The notes under the pieces: model-generated
What the model saw: only the letters and a program-made list of their open reading frames with translations
Databases searched by the model: none
Told to the model about the DNA's origin: nothing
Assembly (NCBI GenBank): GCA_963843275.1
Contig: CAWJJM010000006.1
Span: 1-64,000, forward strand
DNA length: 64,000 bases
Direction of reading: 5' to 3'
Source: CAWJJM01 sp963843275
GTDB lineage: Bacteria; Acidobacteriota; Thermoanaerobaculia; Multivoradales; JBCCEF01
Shown: one piece after another, positions 18,401 to 27,999 of the stretch
Numbering within the stretch: position 1 is the first letter of the stretch
Layout: each line of letters opens with the position of its first letter
Made by a program: the position numbers and the translations under genes

Positions 18401-20215
18401 GTGCAAGGCGGGGCGGGGGGAGAGCGGGCTCCGGGGGCGTCAGGGGCCGCGCCAGAATCTCCGACGCCGCGGAGATCACCCCCGGTCGCGCGCGGACCCT
18501 GCCGAGTCGCCCCCCCTCCGATCCCCCACCCACAGGGCGACGTCCCCCGCAGCCCGCTCTCCCCCCGACCCGCCCCCCACCACCGTCGCCCCTCCACACC
18601 GCTCTCAAACGCCCGCCGAGACGCCTCGGGCCACAGTCCCGCCCTCAGCCCTCCGCACCTCTCCACCACAGTGCCGAAGCCACACCCCGGGCCGCCCGCG
18701 CCCCGGCCCCGCAGCCCCCACCACGCCCTCCCCCACCGACAGTGCAAGGCGGGCCGGGGGGAGAGCGGGCTCCGGGGGCGTCAGGGGCCGCGCCAGAATC
18801 TCCCCCGCCACGGAGATCACCCCCGGTCGCGCGCGGACCCTGCCGAGTCGCCCCGCCTCCGATCCCCCACCCACAGGGCGACGTCCCCCGCAGCCCGCTC
18901 TCCCCCCGACCCGCCCCTCACCACCGTCGCCCCTCCCACACCGCTCTCAAACGACCGCCCAGCCTGGTCCCGGCCTCAGCTCCCTCCGCCCCTCCACACC
19001 ACAACGCTCCACGCCACACCCCGGGCCGCCCGCGCCCCAGCCCCGCAGCCACCACCACGCCCTCCCCCACCGACGGTGCAAGGCGGGGCGGGGGGAGAGC
19101 GGGCTCCGGGGGCGTCAGGGGCCGCGCCAGAATCTCCCCCGCCACGGAGATCACCCCCGGTCGCGCGCGGACCCTGCCGAGTCGCCCCCCCTCCGATCCC
19201 CCACCCACAGGGCGACGTCCCCCGCAGCCCGCTCTCCCCCCGACCCGCCCCCCACCACCGTCGCCCCTCCCACACCGCTCTCAAACGATCGCCCAGCCTG
19301 GCCCTTGCCTCAGCCCTCCGCACCTCCACACCACAACGCTCCACGCCACACCCCGGGCCGCCCGCACCCCAGCCCCGCAGCCACCACCACGCCCTCGCCC
19401 ACCGACGGTGCAAGGCGGGTCGGGGGGAGAGCGGGCTCCGGGGGCGTCAGGGGCCGCGCCAGAATCTTCGCCGCCGCGGAGACCACCCCCGGTGGCGCGC
19501 GGACCCTGCCAAGTCGCCCCCCCTCCGATCTCCCACCCTCAGGGCGACGTCCCCCGCAGCCCGCTCTCCCCCCGACCCGCCCCCCACCACCGTCGCCCCT
19601 CCACACCGCTCTCAAACGCCCGCCGAGACGCCTCGGGCCACAGTCCCGCCCTCAGCCCTCCGCACCTCTCCACCACAGTGCCGAAGCCACACCCCGGGCC
19701 GCCCGCGCCCCAGCCCCGCAGCCCCCACCACGCCCTCCCCCACCGACGGTGCAAGGCGGGGCGGGGGGAGAGCGGGCTCCGGGGGCGTCAGGGGCCGCGC
19801 CAGAATCTCCCCCGCCACGGAGACCACCCCCGGTCGCGCGCGGACCCTGCCGAGTCGCCCCCCCTCCGATCCCCCACCCACAGGGCGACGTCCCCCGCAG
19901 CCCGCTCTCCCCCCGACCCGCCCCTCACACCTGCCCGCCTCTCCTACACCGCTCTCAACCACCCCCGAGACCCCTCGGCCCACAGTCCCGGCCTCAGTCC
20001 TCGCACCTCTCCACCACATCCCAACCCGCCTCCTCACCGGTGCGAGGGCAGGGTGCGAGCGGTGTGGGCTCCAGGGGCGTCAGAGTCCGCGCCCGAGTCT
20101 TCGGCCTGCCGGAGGTCACCGATGGCCGCGCGCGGACTCTGCCGAGTCGCGCCCCCTCCCATCTCCCACCAAAAGCGCGACGTCCCCTGGAGCCCACACC
20201 GCTCGTACCCTGCCC
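18401..20215 (-). repeat. Tandem array of R1 elements in about 335-bp units
   Basis: Five near-identical units begin at 18401, 18742, 19076, 19408 and 19749 (spacing 341, 334, 332, 341), followed by a diverged sixth core at 20056-20205. Each unit has an R1 core of about 150 bp, inverted relative to the copies at 8685, 9930 and 16727, with 15-bp perfect ends (18416-18430 pairs with 18551-18565). A C/A-rich linker of about 185 bp follows. All reading frames here are Pro/Arg-rich and periodic with the repeat, so nothing appears coded. The linker is shared between units, so the array grew by unit duplication. It fills the gap between two divergently oriented genes. Confidence 0.92.
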
Positions 20216-20367
20216 ACCTCGTACCGCGCCTCCGCTCTCCCTCCGCCCCGCCCTCACCCACCGTCGCCCCTCCTCCTCATCCCTCACCGCCGACCCCAGA
20301 CCCCACCCCCGGACCCCGCCCGCGATCGCCGCCCCGCCCCCCATCGCCGGCCCGCCCACCGCCCACG

Positions 20368-20373
20368 TATAAT
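20368..20373 (+). promoter_or_regulatory. -10 element upstream of yajQ
   Basis: A perfect TATAAT lies 75 bases before the yajQ ATG, just after the R1 array. No clear -35 hexamer is seen. The leader would be about 70 nt. Confidence 0.5.
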
Positions 20374-20448
20374 GGCTCCCGCCCGACGGCCCGGGAGACG
20401 CCCCAGCGTGGGGGTGGCCTCGCCGGGCCATCGTCACACCACGAGATC

Positions 20449-20946
20449 ATGGCTGCCGAGAACTCCTTCGACGTCGTCTCCCAGGTGGACATGCAGGAGG
20501 TGCGCAACGCCGTCGACCAGGCGCGGCGCGAAGTGACCACGCGCTACGACCTCAAAAAGGCCGGCGCCGACCTCACCCTCGAAGGCGACGAGATCGTCGG
20601 CGAGGCCGCCGACGACTTCTCCCTGGGCCAGGCCGTCGACGTGCTGCAGACCAAGCTGGTGCGCCGTGGCGTCAACCTCAAATCGCTGCGCCCCGGCAAG
20701 GTCGAGCCGGCCTCGGGAGGACGGGCGCGGCAGCGCATCGCCTTCCAGCAGGGCATCCCCACCGAGACGGCGAAAAAGATCGTCGCCGACATCAAGAAAC
20801 AGAAACTCAAAGTGCAGGCCGCCATCCAGGGCGACTCCCTGCGCATCTCCGGCAAGAAGCGCGACGACCTCCAGGAGGTGATCGCGCACCTCAAGCAGCT
20901 CGAGCTCGACGTGCCGCTCACCTTCACCAACTACCGGTCGACGTGA
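20449..20946 (+). CDS. yajQ: YajQ-family nucleotide (c-di-GMP)-binding protein
   Basis: A 165-residue cytoplasmic protein with the full YajQ pattern: NSFDVVSQVDMQEVRNAVDQ, RYDLKKAGADLTLEGDEI, LVRRGVNLKSL, then RQRIAFQQGI and SLRISGKKRDDLQEVIAHLK. Two tandem half-domains form the fold. Homologues bind cyclic di-GMP and act with transcription factors; earlier work described nucleotide or RNA binding. The stop overlaps the next start, making it the first gene of an operon with 20943 and the prenyltransferase. Confidence 0.96.
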   Translation: MAAENSFDVVSQVDMQEVRNAVDQARREVTTRYDLKKAGADLTLEGDEIVGEAADDFSLGQAVDVLQTKLVRRGVNLKSLRPGKVEPASGGRARQRIAFQQGIPTETAKKIVADIKKQKLKVQAAIQGDSLRISGKKRDDLQEVIAHLKQLELDVPLTFTNYRST

Positions 20947-21638
20947 CCGTCGAAGGGCCCATGCATCCGAACCGCCGTCCCCCCGCCGCCGCCGGCGCGC
21001 CGCGGCCGCTGGCGCTCGTCGCCTGCGCGCTGGCGCTCGCCGCCGCCCTCCTGGTCGCCCCGCCCGCCGAGGCGCGCCACCAGCAGGGCGAGAAGGTCCA
21101 GGTCACCGGCCTGGTGACCGACCCGTCGGGGGCGCCGCTGGGCGACGTGCGGGTGGTGCTCGAGGCGTCGCGCAAGGTGTTCAGCCTGCGCCGGTTCGCC
21201 CCCGTCGTCCAGGACACCACGCGGCTGGCGGCGGCGACCGACGCGCGCGGCGAGTACACCCTGGTGTGGCCGTGGGACAAGTTCTACAACCAGTTCGACC
21301 TGGTGGTGGGCGTGCCGGTGCGGGTGCCCGGCGGCGAGAAGCTCGAGGTGCTCGAGACGGTCGACATCACGCGGCGGATCGACGGCCCCACCGACCCGGT
21401 GGTCGTGCCGCTGGTCGTCCAGAACGTCGACTTCCTCCACAAGCTGCGCGACTTCCTGGCCAGCGTCGACAGCGACGACGAGAAGCGCGTCTACCGCGAG
21501 CTGGGGCGCCCCGACCGGGTGGAGCTGCACGGGGAGGGACGCGAGAGCTGGTGGTACTTCGCCCAGGGCAAGCGCTACGACTTCGCCGACGGACGGCTGG
21601 TCGAGACCAAGGGCTTCGAGCCGGTGCAGGGGCCGTGA
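20943..21638 (+). CDS. Exported carboxypeptidase-regulatory-like (Ig-fold) protein
   Basis: 231 residues if the GTG overlapping the yajQ stop is used; ATG at 20961 is the alternative and puts the signal peptide (LALVACALALAAALLVAPPA) nearer the N-terminus. Residues 50-110 resemble a carboxypeptidase regulatory-like beta-sandwich: VQVTGLVTDPSGAPLGDVRV, then ATDARGEYTLVWPW. The remainder (LHKLRDFLASVDSDDEKRVY, then ESWWYFAQGKRYDFADG) is a helix followed by a strand-rich tail that I cannot assign. Probably periplasmic; no enzyme motif. Confidence 0.7.
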   Translation: MTVEGPMHPNRRPPAAAGAPRPLALVACALALAAALLVAPPAEARHQQGEKVQVTGLVTDPSGAPLGDVRVVLEASRKVFSLRRFAPVVQDTTRLAAATDARGEYTLVWPWDKFYNQFDLVVGVPVRVPGGEKLEVLETVDITRRIDGPTDPVVVPLVVQNVDFLHKLRDFLASVDSDDEKRVYRELGRPDRVELHGEGRESWWYFAQGKRYDFADGRLVETKGFEPVQGP

Positions 21639-21643
21639 GCCGG

Positions 21644-22681
21644 ATGGCCCACCCCGCCGCCCAGCCCGGACGCGAGCCGCGCCCCGCCGCCGACCCGCGG
21701 CCGGTGGCGTCGCCGCTGCGCTTCCTCGCCCTGGTGGCCGACAAGCTGGCCGCCACCGAGGAGATCTTCCGCCGCAGCCTCGACTCCGACGTCCCCTTCA
21801 TCCACGACGCCGGCAAGTACCTGTCCGACGCCGGCGGCAAGCGGGTGCGCCCGGCGCTGACGCTGCTCTCGGCGCGGCTGCTGGGCCACGACGGCGACGA
21901 GGAGGTCACCTACGCCGCGGTGGTCGAGCTGATCCACACCGCGACGCTGATCCACGACGACATCATCGACCACGCCGACCTGCGCCGCGGCCGCGCCACC
22001 GTCAACCAGCTCTGGGGCAACCACCTCACCGTGCTGCTGGGCGACTGGATCTACACCCTGGCGATGCAGATGGCGCTGGCGCACGACCAGCTCGCCGTGG
22101 TGCGGCGGCTGGTGGGGGCGACGCTGAAGATGGTCGAGGGCGAGCTGCTGGCACTGCAGCGCCTCGGCGCCGTCGACCTCACCGCCGACGAGTACTTCCG
22201 CATCATCGAGCGCAAGACGGCCTACCTGTTCTCGGCGGCCTGCTCGGTGCCGGCGCTGATCCCGCCCGGCCATCCCGAGGCCGAGGCGGCGCTGGCGCGG
22301 TTCGGCGAGCACCTCGGCACCTGCTTCCAGATCGTCGACGACCTGCTCGACTTCACCGCCCGCCGCGAGGAGCTCGGCAAGCCGGTGCTCTCCGATCTCA
22401 AGGAGGGCAAGCTCACCCTGCCGCTGATCCTGCTGCTGCCGCGGCTCGCCCCGGACCGGCGGCGCTCGATCGAGCACGTCCTGGCCGACGGCGACTTCCG
22501 CCGCTCCTCCCCCGAGGAGATCCTCGAGATGGTGCGCACCGCGGGCACCCTCGACGAGGCGGTCGAGATCGCCGAGCGCCACGCCGAGCGCGCCCGCCGC
22601 GAGCTCGAGATCTTCCCGGCCTCCGACGCCCGCGAAGCGCTCGAGTACGCGCCGGAGTTCGTCCTCAACCGGCGCTCGTAG
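21644..22681 (+). CDS. Trans-polyprenyl diphosphate synthase
   Basis: A 345-residue all-helical isoprenyl synthase that adds IPP units to an allylic diphosphate to make the long chain for quinones. First Asp-rich motif: LIHDDIIDHADLRRG. Second: FQIVDDLLDF. Also GGKRVRPAL for diphosphate binding and ERKTAYLF. The residues before the first motif (VELIHTATLIHDD) are small or medium, as in octa/solanesyl-type enzymes, but product length cannot be set from sequence alone. The start ATG lies 5 bases after the preceding stop. Confidence 0.93.
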   Translation: MAHPAAQPGREPRPAADPRPVASPLRFLALVADKLAATEEIFRRSLDSDVPFIHDAGKYLSDAGGKRVRPALTLLSARLLGHDGDEEVTYAAVVELIHTATLIHDDIIDHADLRRGRATVNQLWGNHLTVLLGDWIYTLAMQMALAHDQLAVVRRLVGATLKMVEGELLALQRLGAVDLTADEYFRIIERKTAYLFSAACSVPALIPPGHPEAEAALARFGEHLGTCFQIVDDLLDFTARREELGKPVLSDLKEGKLTLPLILLLPRLAPDRRRSIEHVLADGDFRRSSPEEILEMVRTAGTLDEAVEIAERHAERARRELEIFPASDAREALEYAPEFVLNRRS

Positions 22682-22693
22682 CCCGGTCGCCGG

Positions 22694-23785
22694 TCAGCCC
22701 GGCGGCCGCCCTCCCCCCGCATCCCCCGGGGGCTCCTCCTCGCCGTCCAGGCGGCGGCGGACCTCCTTCTCGAGCGGGGTGAGCTGCGGCGGGACGCGCA
22801 GGCCGAGGAGGCCGGCGGGTCCGGTCTCCGCGGGCGCCGGCGGGAGGCGTCCGGCGGCGGCGGGATCGACCGGCAGGACGGCGGCGGCGACGAGGCCGTC
22901 GAGGCCGGTGACCGTGGCGTAGCGGAAGCGGCGCGGGACGGTGTCGGTCCAGGTGGCGGCGGCCGGAGCGACCACCACGGGGGCGGCCTGGTGGGGCTCG
23001 GCGAGCGGCTGCAGCGGCCGGTCGCCGGTGAGGAGCAGCGCCGCCCCCGGCCCCGCCGCGGCCGCCCGGGGCGCCCGGTCGAGCCGCAGGTAGCCGTACA
23101 CCTCGCGCCCCCAGTCGAAGACCGTCCGGGCCGGCGGAGCGCCGCTCCCGGCCGGCGCCGGCAGCGGGTCGCAGAGGTCGGCCACGTCGCCGGCCAGGGG
23201 GCGCACCGGGCCGCGCTCCGGCAGCCCCCAACGCCCCGCCGGCGGCCGCCCCCAGGACACCGCCGCGGCGGCGTCGCCGAGCGGCAGGCGACCCTCCACC
23301 AGCCCCGGCGCGGCGCGGCGCACCACGCGCCAGGTGGGGTCGGTCACCACCGGCGTGGCGTCGCCGGCCCGCAGCGCCGCCAGCAGACCGCCGGCGCCGC
23401 GCGCCGAGCGCACCTCGAAGACCAGCCGGTTGGCGCCGGGGAGCAGCAGCGGCGCCACCTCGTAGACGTCGAGCGCGGCGCCCGGACGGTAGCGGTCCGA
23501 GCCCACCCGGTGGCCGTTGAGCCAGGCCACGTACTCCTCGTCGGCCAAGGCCAGCAGCTCCGCCCGCTCGGGGACCGCGTCGAGCCGGAAGTCGCGCACC
23601 GCCCAGAACGCCAGCGAGGCCACGCGGTGCCGCGGCAGCGGCGCCCAGATCCACTCGGCCGCGCCGGTGGGCACGTCGCGCGCCCACCAGGCCAGCCAGC
23701 CGAGCTGCGCCACGGCCGCCGCGGCGACCGCCACGACGACCAGCAGCAGGATCGCCCATCCGCGTCGGCTCAGGCCCCAGGACAC
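22694..23785 (-). CDS. Membrane-anchored protein with rhamnosidase-N-like sugar-binding fold
   Basis: A 363-residue protein. One N-terminal membrane segment (residues 10-33, GWAILLLVVVAVAAAAVAQL) serves as anchor. The outside part contains AEWIWAPLPR, a beta-sandwich signature ADEEYVAWLNGHRVGSDRYR then LLPGANRLVFEVRSARG, and later VFDWGREVYGYLRLD. All three resemble the N-terminal, non-catalytic region of alpha-L-rhamnosidases and related glycoside hydrolases. No catalytic domain follows, so it may bind sugar or structure a complex. The last 40 residues are charged and disordered. It converges with the prenyltransferase operon. Confidence 0.6.
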   Translation of the reverse strand: MSWGLSRRGWAILLLVVVAVAAAAVAQLGWLAWWARDVPTGAAEWIWAPLPRHRVASLAFWAVRDFRLDAVPERAELLALADEEYVAWLNGHRVGSDRYRPGAALDVYEVAPLLLPGANRLVFEVRSARGAGGLLAALRAGDATPVVTDPTWRVVRRAAPGLVEGRLPLGDAAAAVSWGRPPAGRWGLPERGPVRPLAGDVADLCDPLPAPAGSGAPPARTVFDWGREVYGYLRLDRAPRAAAAGPGAALLLTGDRPLQPLAEPHQAAPVVVAPAAATWTDTVPRRFRYATVTGLDGLVAAAVLPVDPAAAGRLPPAPAETGPAGLLGLRVPPQLTPLEKEVRRRLDGEEEPPGDAGGGRPPG

Positions 23786-24053
23786 CGGGCGATTCTACGC
23801 GCCGGCGCGCCGCGCCGGGCCCCGCTGCGAAACCGTCTCGACGGCGCCGCGGAAACGGCCCTAGTGTGCGGGCATCCCGGTGGAGTGTGGCGTTCCGGCC
23901 GACCGAGGAGGGCGGCCGCGGGACCTGACGTCCGTCGCCCCGACGGCGACCGCGAGTCTCGACGTGGCGCTCCACCCCGGCGAGCCCCGCCCCGTCGCCG
24001 GCCGCGCCGCCGGACCCCGCGGAACCGCGAAACCGCTGACAACGGAGGGGACG

Positions 24054-25514
24054 ATGTCGAGCATCGACGGACTGCGTGGGCGGACCCGGGGCCAGGTGGT
24101 GGCGCCCGGGGACGAGGGCTACGACCGGGCGCGGGCGGTGGTCAACGGCATGCACGACCGCCGGCCCGCGGCGGTGGTGCAGGCGGCCGACGAGGCGGAC
24201 GTGATCGAGGCGGTGCGCTTCGCGCGCGAAGCGGGCCTCGAGCTGTCCATCCGGGGCGGCGGTCACGGCGTCGCCGGCCACGGGACCTGCGACGACGGCC
24301 TGGTCATCGACCTCGGCCGCATCCGCAACGTCCGGGTGGACCCGGGGCGGCGCACGGCACGCGTCGGCGGCGGCGCCGTCCTCGGCGACCTCGACCACGC
24401 CTGCGGCGCCTTCGGCCTGTTCACGCCGGCGGGCTTCAACTCGACCACCGGCGTCGGCGGGCTGACCCTGGGCGGCGGCATCGGCGCCTACCTGACCCGC
24501 AAGCACGGCCTGACCTGCGACAACCTGCTGTCGGCCGACGTGGTGACCGCCGACGGGCGACGCGTCACCGCCAGCGCCGAGGACAACCCGGACCTGTTCT
24601 GGGCGCTGCGCGGCGGCGGCGGCAACTTCGGCGTCGTCACCTCCTTCGAGTTCCGTCTGCACCCGGTGGAGAGCTTCGTGGGCGGGCCGATCTTCTTCGA
24701 GCTCGAGACGGGGCCGGACGTGATGCGCGCCTTCCGCGACCACCTGGAGACGGCGCCCCGCGAGCTGGGCGGCTTCGTGGGCTTCCACATCGCGCCGCCG
24801 CTGCCCTTCATCCCCGAGAACCGTCACGGCGACACCCTGTTCGCGGCGGTGGTCTCCTGGTGCGGCGCGCCCGAGCGCGCCGACGCGATGTTCCGGCCGC
24901 TGCGGCAGGCCGGCGCGATCGTCGCCGAGCACGTCGGCCCGGTGCCCTACCCGGCGCTGCAGAGCGCCTTCGACCCGCTGCTGCCCCCGGGCCTGCAGCA
25001 GTACTGGAAGTCCGACTTCGTCTCCGCGCTGACCGACGAGGCGATCGCGGTGCACATGGAGTACGGCCCCGGGGTGCCCTCGGTCCACACCGCGGTCCAC
25101 CTCTACGCCGTCGACGGCGCCGTGCACGACGTCGGCGCCGAGGACACCGCGTTCCCGGTGCGCGTCGCGCGCTTCGCGCACAACATCGCCGGCCTGTGGC
25201 CCGACCCGGCCGACAACGAGAAGAACATCGCCTGGGTGCGCGACTACCACCGCGCCATCCACCCGCACAACGGCTACGAGGGCGGCTACGTCAACTTCAT
25301 GGCCGACGACGACCAGGAGCGGGCGCGCGCCAACTACGGGCCGAACTACGACCGCCTGCGGGAGGTGAAGAGGCGCTGGGACCCGGAGAACGTGTTCCAC
25401 CGCAACCAGAACATCCCGCCGGCCGTGGCCGGGCCGGAGCTCGGGGGCACTCCCGGACCGGTCTCCCGGCCGCCGGCCGGCGCCCCCCCGGGAGGCGCGG
25501 CGCCGGCGCGTTGA
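24054..25514 (+). CDS. FAD-linked BBE-type oxidoreductase
   Basis: A 486-residue flavoprotein of the berberine-bridge/6-hydroxynicotine-oxidase family. FAD-binding: LSIRGGGHGVAGHGTCDDGL, with His in GGGH as the usual covalent flavin site, followed by GVGGLTLGGGIG and DNLLSADVVTADGR. No Cys is present at the second covalent position, so single attachment is expected. Substrate domain: PPLPFIPENRHG. C-terminal BBE segment: YVNFMADDD then RLREVKRRWDPENVFHRNQN. GGAGGGG precedes the ATG. It oxidises an alcohol or amine-type substrate with O2 or another acceptor; the actual substrate is unknown. Confidence 0.92.
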   Translation: MSSIDGLRGRTRGQVVAPGDEGYDRARAVVNGMHDRRPAAVVQAADEADVIEAVRFAREAGLELSIRGGGHGVAGHGTCDDGLVIDLGRIRNVRVDPGRRTARVGGGAVLGDLDHACGAFGLFTPAGFNSTTGVGGLTLGGGIGAYLTRKHGLTCDNLLSADVVTADGRRVTASAEDNPDLFWALRGGGGNFGVVTSFEFRLHPVESFVGGPIFFELETGPDVMRAFRDHLETAPRELGGFVGFHIAPPLPFIPENRHGDTLFAAVVSWCGAPERADAMFRPLRQAGAIVAEHVGPVPYPALQSAFDPLLPPGLQQYWKSDFVSALTDEAIAVHMEYGPGVPSVHTAVHLYAVDGAVHDVGAEDTAFPVRVARFAHNIAGLWPDPADNEKNIAWVRDYHRAIHPHNGYEGGYVNFMADDDQERARANYGPNYDRLREVKRRWDPENVFHRNQNIPPAVAGPELGGTPGPVSRPPAGAPPGGAAPAR

Positions 25515-25569
25515 CGCTCGGCGGCGCCCCGCCGGCCGATGCCGGCGTGCGCGCCGCCGGCGCGGGCCC

Positions 25570-27999
25570 TCACTCCTCGCGCAGCGCCACCAGCGGGTCG
25601 AGGCGGGTGGCGCGGCGGCCGGGGAGCCAGGTGGCGAGCAGGGCGGCGGCGGCGAGCAGCCCGGTCACCGCGGCCAGGGTGACGGCGTCGGTGGGCGGCA
25701 CCTGGAACAGCAGGCCGCGGATCAGCCGGCCGGCGAGCAGCGCCCCGAGCAGGCCGATCGCCACCCCGGCGGCGACCGGCACCATCCCCTGGCGCATCAC
25801 CAGGCGCAGGACGGCGCCGCGATCGGCGCCGAGCGCCATGCGCAGCCCCAGCTCGCGGCTGCGCCGCCCGACCACCTGCGCCACCACGCCGTAGACGCCG
25901 AGGGCGGCGAGGAAGAGGGCCACGGCGGCGAAGGCGAGCACGCAGAGGGTGAGGAAGCGCGGCACCGCCACCGAGCCGGAGACCATGTCGCTCAGCGTGT
26001 CGACCCCGGCGAGGGCGAGGGCCGGGTCGAGCGCCGTCAGCGCCGCGCGGGCGGGGCCGACCAGGTCCTCGGGCCGGCCGGCGGTGCGCAGCACGATCGT
26101 CATCCCGCGGCGCGGCGCCTGCGCCTCGGGCAGGTACATCTCGAGCTTGGGGTCGGCGTCGAGACCGGCGTGGCGCACGTTGGCGACCACGCCGACCACC
26201 GTCCACCAGGGTTCGTCCGAGGATGGGTCGTCACCCGGCTTGAGACGCTTGCCCACCGCGTCCTCGCCGGGGAAGAAGCGGCGCGCCGCCGCCTCGCCGA
26301 GCACCACCACCCGCGGCGCGTCGGCGCTGTCGGCCGCGGTGAAGGTGCGGCCGGCGAGCCGCCGGATGCGCAGGGAGGAGAAGTAGTCCGGATCGATCTG
26401 CCGGTACCAGATGACGTGTTCGTGGCCCGGCTCCGGCGCCGGCTCGCCCTCGACGACGAAGGAGACGTCGGTGTCGGCGCCGCTCATCGGCAGCCACGAG
26501 ATCATGCTGGCGGACTCGACGCCGGGCAGCGCCCGCAGGCGTTCGAGGTAGCGGTCGAGGAGGGCGGCCGCCTGCGCCGGCTCGGGATAGGTGGTCGGCG
26601 GCACCGCGACGCGGAACGACAGGACGCCGCGCGGATCGAAGCCGGGGTCGACGCCCTCGAGCGCCACGAAGCTGCGCAGGAGCAGGCCGGCGCCGGCCAG
26701 CAGGGTGAAGGCGAGGGCCATCTGGGTGGCCACCAGGACGCCGCGGGTGCGGCCCTGGCGCCGGCTCGACCCGCTGCCGGCGCTGCCCTCGCGCAGGCGG
26801 CCGGTGAGGTCGTCGGCGCGGCCGCCGCGCAGCGCCGGCAGCAGACCGCTGGCCAGGCCGCTGGCCACCGCCAGCCCGGCGGCGAAGAGCAGCACGCCGC
26901 CGTCCAGCCTCGGGGTGAACAGCGCCGGCAGCGCGATCGGCGCCAGGGCGCGCAGGGCGCCGATCGACCACTCCGCGACGAGCAGCCCGGCCACCGCCCC
27001 GGCGCCGGCCACCAGCAGGCTCTCCAGCAGCGCGCCGGCGGCGAGCCGCCAGGTGCCGGCACCGAGCGCCCGGCGCACCGCCTGTTCGCGGCCGCGCGCC
27101 TCGGCGCGCACCAGCAGCAGGTTGGCGAGGTTGACGCAGGCGATCAGCAGCACCGCGCCGACCGCCGCCAGCAGGGCGAGCAGCGCCGGCTCGAGGTCGC
27201 CGGTGAGCTGCTCGCGCAGCGGCGTCAGGTTGGCGCCGACGTCGGCCAGCTCCCGCGGCTGGCGCTCGGCCAGCCGGGCGGCGACGGCCGAGAGGTCGTG
27301 ACGCGCCTGCGGCAACGACACGCCGGGCTTCAGGCGACCGATCGCGCGGAGGACGATCTGACCGTACGGAGCGTCCGCCGGGTCGAGGCGCAGCGGGCGG
27401 AAGACCTGGTCGTCGGCGAGCAGGGGGAACGAGAACCCGGGCGGCAGGACGCCGACCACCGTCTGCGCCTCCCCGTCGAGCTGCACGGTGCGGCCGAGGA
27501 TGCCGGGATCGGCGGCGAAGCGGGCCCGCCAGGTGGCGTCGGAGAGCAGCACCACGGGGTCGGCGCCGGGCAGGTCCTCGGCGGCGGTGAAGGTGCGTCC
27601 GAGCGCCGGCACGACGCCGAGGACGTGGAAGAAGCCCCGGCTCACCACCCCGCCCGCGAGCCGCGTCGCGGAGCCCGCGCCGGTCAGCGTCGGCTGCCAG
27701 TCGGCGAAGACCGCCATGTCCTCGAGCGACCTGTTCCCGCTCCGCCAGTCGAGGAAGCTCCCCGGCGAGAACCACTCGGTGTCGGGTCCGCCGCGGCGGC
27801 TGTAGTCCTGCCACAGCATCACCAGGCGATCGGGCTCGGGATAGGGCAGCGGCCGCAGCAGCACCGCCTCGACGACGCTGAAGATGGCGCCGTTGGCCCC
27901 GATCCCGAGGGCGAGGGTGAGGACGGCGATCAGGGTGAAGGCGGGGGCTCGGGCCAGACGGCGCAGCGCGACGCGGATCTCGTGGGCCATGGCGCCCAT
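25570..27999 (-). CDS. MacB/FtsX-like ADOP family permease
   Basis: An 809-residue permease with two FtsX-like halves. N-terminal signature: IRVALRRLARAPAFTLIAVL then TLALGIGANGAIFSVVEAVL, followed by a periplasmic MacB-PCD domain (LWQDYSRRG to about 230). Next come a membrane cluster (LLALLAAVGAVLLIACVNLA and AVAGLLVAEWSIGALRAL), a second periplasmic domain (from about 400) and a second membrane cluster ending LDPLVALREE. This duplicated architecture without an own ATPase is characteristic of acidobacterial orphan permeases. No ABC ATPase gene is adjacent. The ATG at 27990 (MAHEIR) is an equally good start. Confidence 0.93.
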   Translation of the reverse strand: MGAMAHEIRVALRRLARAPAFTLIAVLTLALGIGANGAIFSVVEAVLLRPLPYPEPDRLVMLWQDYSRRGGPDTEWFSPGSFLDWRSGNRSLEDMAVFADWQPTLTGAGSATRLAGGVVSRGFFHVLGVVPALGRTFTAAEDLPGADPVVLLSDATWRARFAADPGILGRTVQLDGEAQTVVGVLPPGFSFPLLADDQVFRPLRLDPADAPYGQIVLRAIGRLKPGVSLPQARHDLSAVAARLAERQPRELADVGANLTPLREQLTGDLEPALLALLAAVGAVLLIACVNLANLLLVRAEARGREQAVRRALGAGTWRLAAGALLESLLVAGAGAVAGLLVAEWSIGALRALAPIALPALFTPRLDGGVLLFAAGLAVASGLASGLLPALRGGRADDLTGRLREGSAGSGSSRRQGRTRGVLVATQMALAFTLLAGAGLLLRSFVALEGVDPGFDPRGVLSFRVAVPPTTYPEPAQAAALLDRYLERLRALPGVESASMISWLPMSGADTDVSFVVEGEPAPEPGHEHVIWYRQIDPDYFSSLRIRRLAGRTFTAADSADAPRVVVLGEAAARRFFPGEDAVGKRLKPGDDPSSDEPWWTVVGVVANVRHAGLDADPKLEMYLPEAQAPRRGMTIVLRTAGRPEDLVGPARAALTALDPALALAGVDTLSDMVSGSVAVPRFLTLCVLAFAAVALFLAALGVYGVVAQVVGRRSRELGLRMALGADRGAVLRLVMRQGMVPVAAGVAIGLLGALLAGRLIRGLLFQVPPTDAVTLAAVTGLLAAAALLATWLPGRRATRLDPLVALREE

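Noticed and set aside
18401..20215. CRISPR array
   Set aside because: Units are over 330 bp with similar, not unique, linkers, and no cas genes are present.
17774..20946. Pro/Arg-rich frames of up to 920 codons across the R1 array
   Set aside because: Their composition and period follow the DNA repeat, all frames are equally open, and they lack starts with ribosome sites.
22665..25400. A 911-codon minus-strand frame across 23785-25400
   Set aside because: It covers the FAD oxidase in antisense and the 22694-23785 gene in another frame; there are no conserved motifs.
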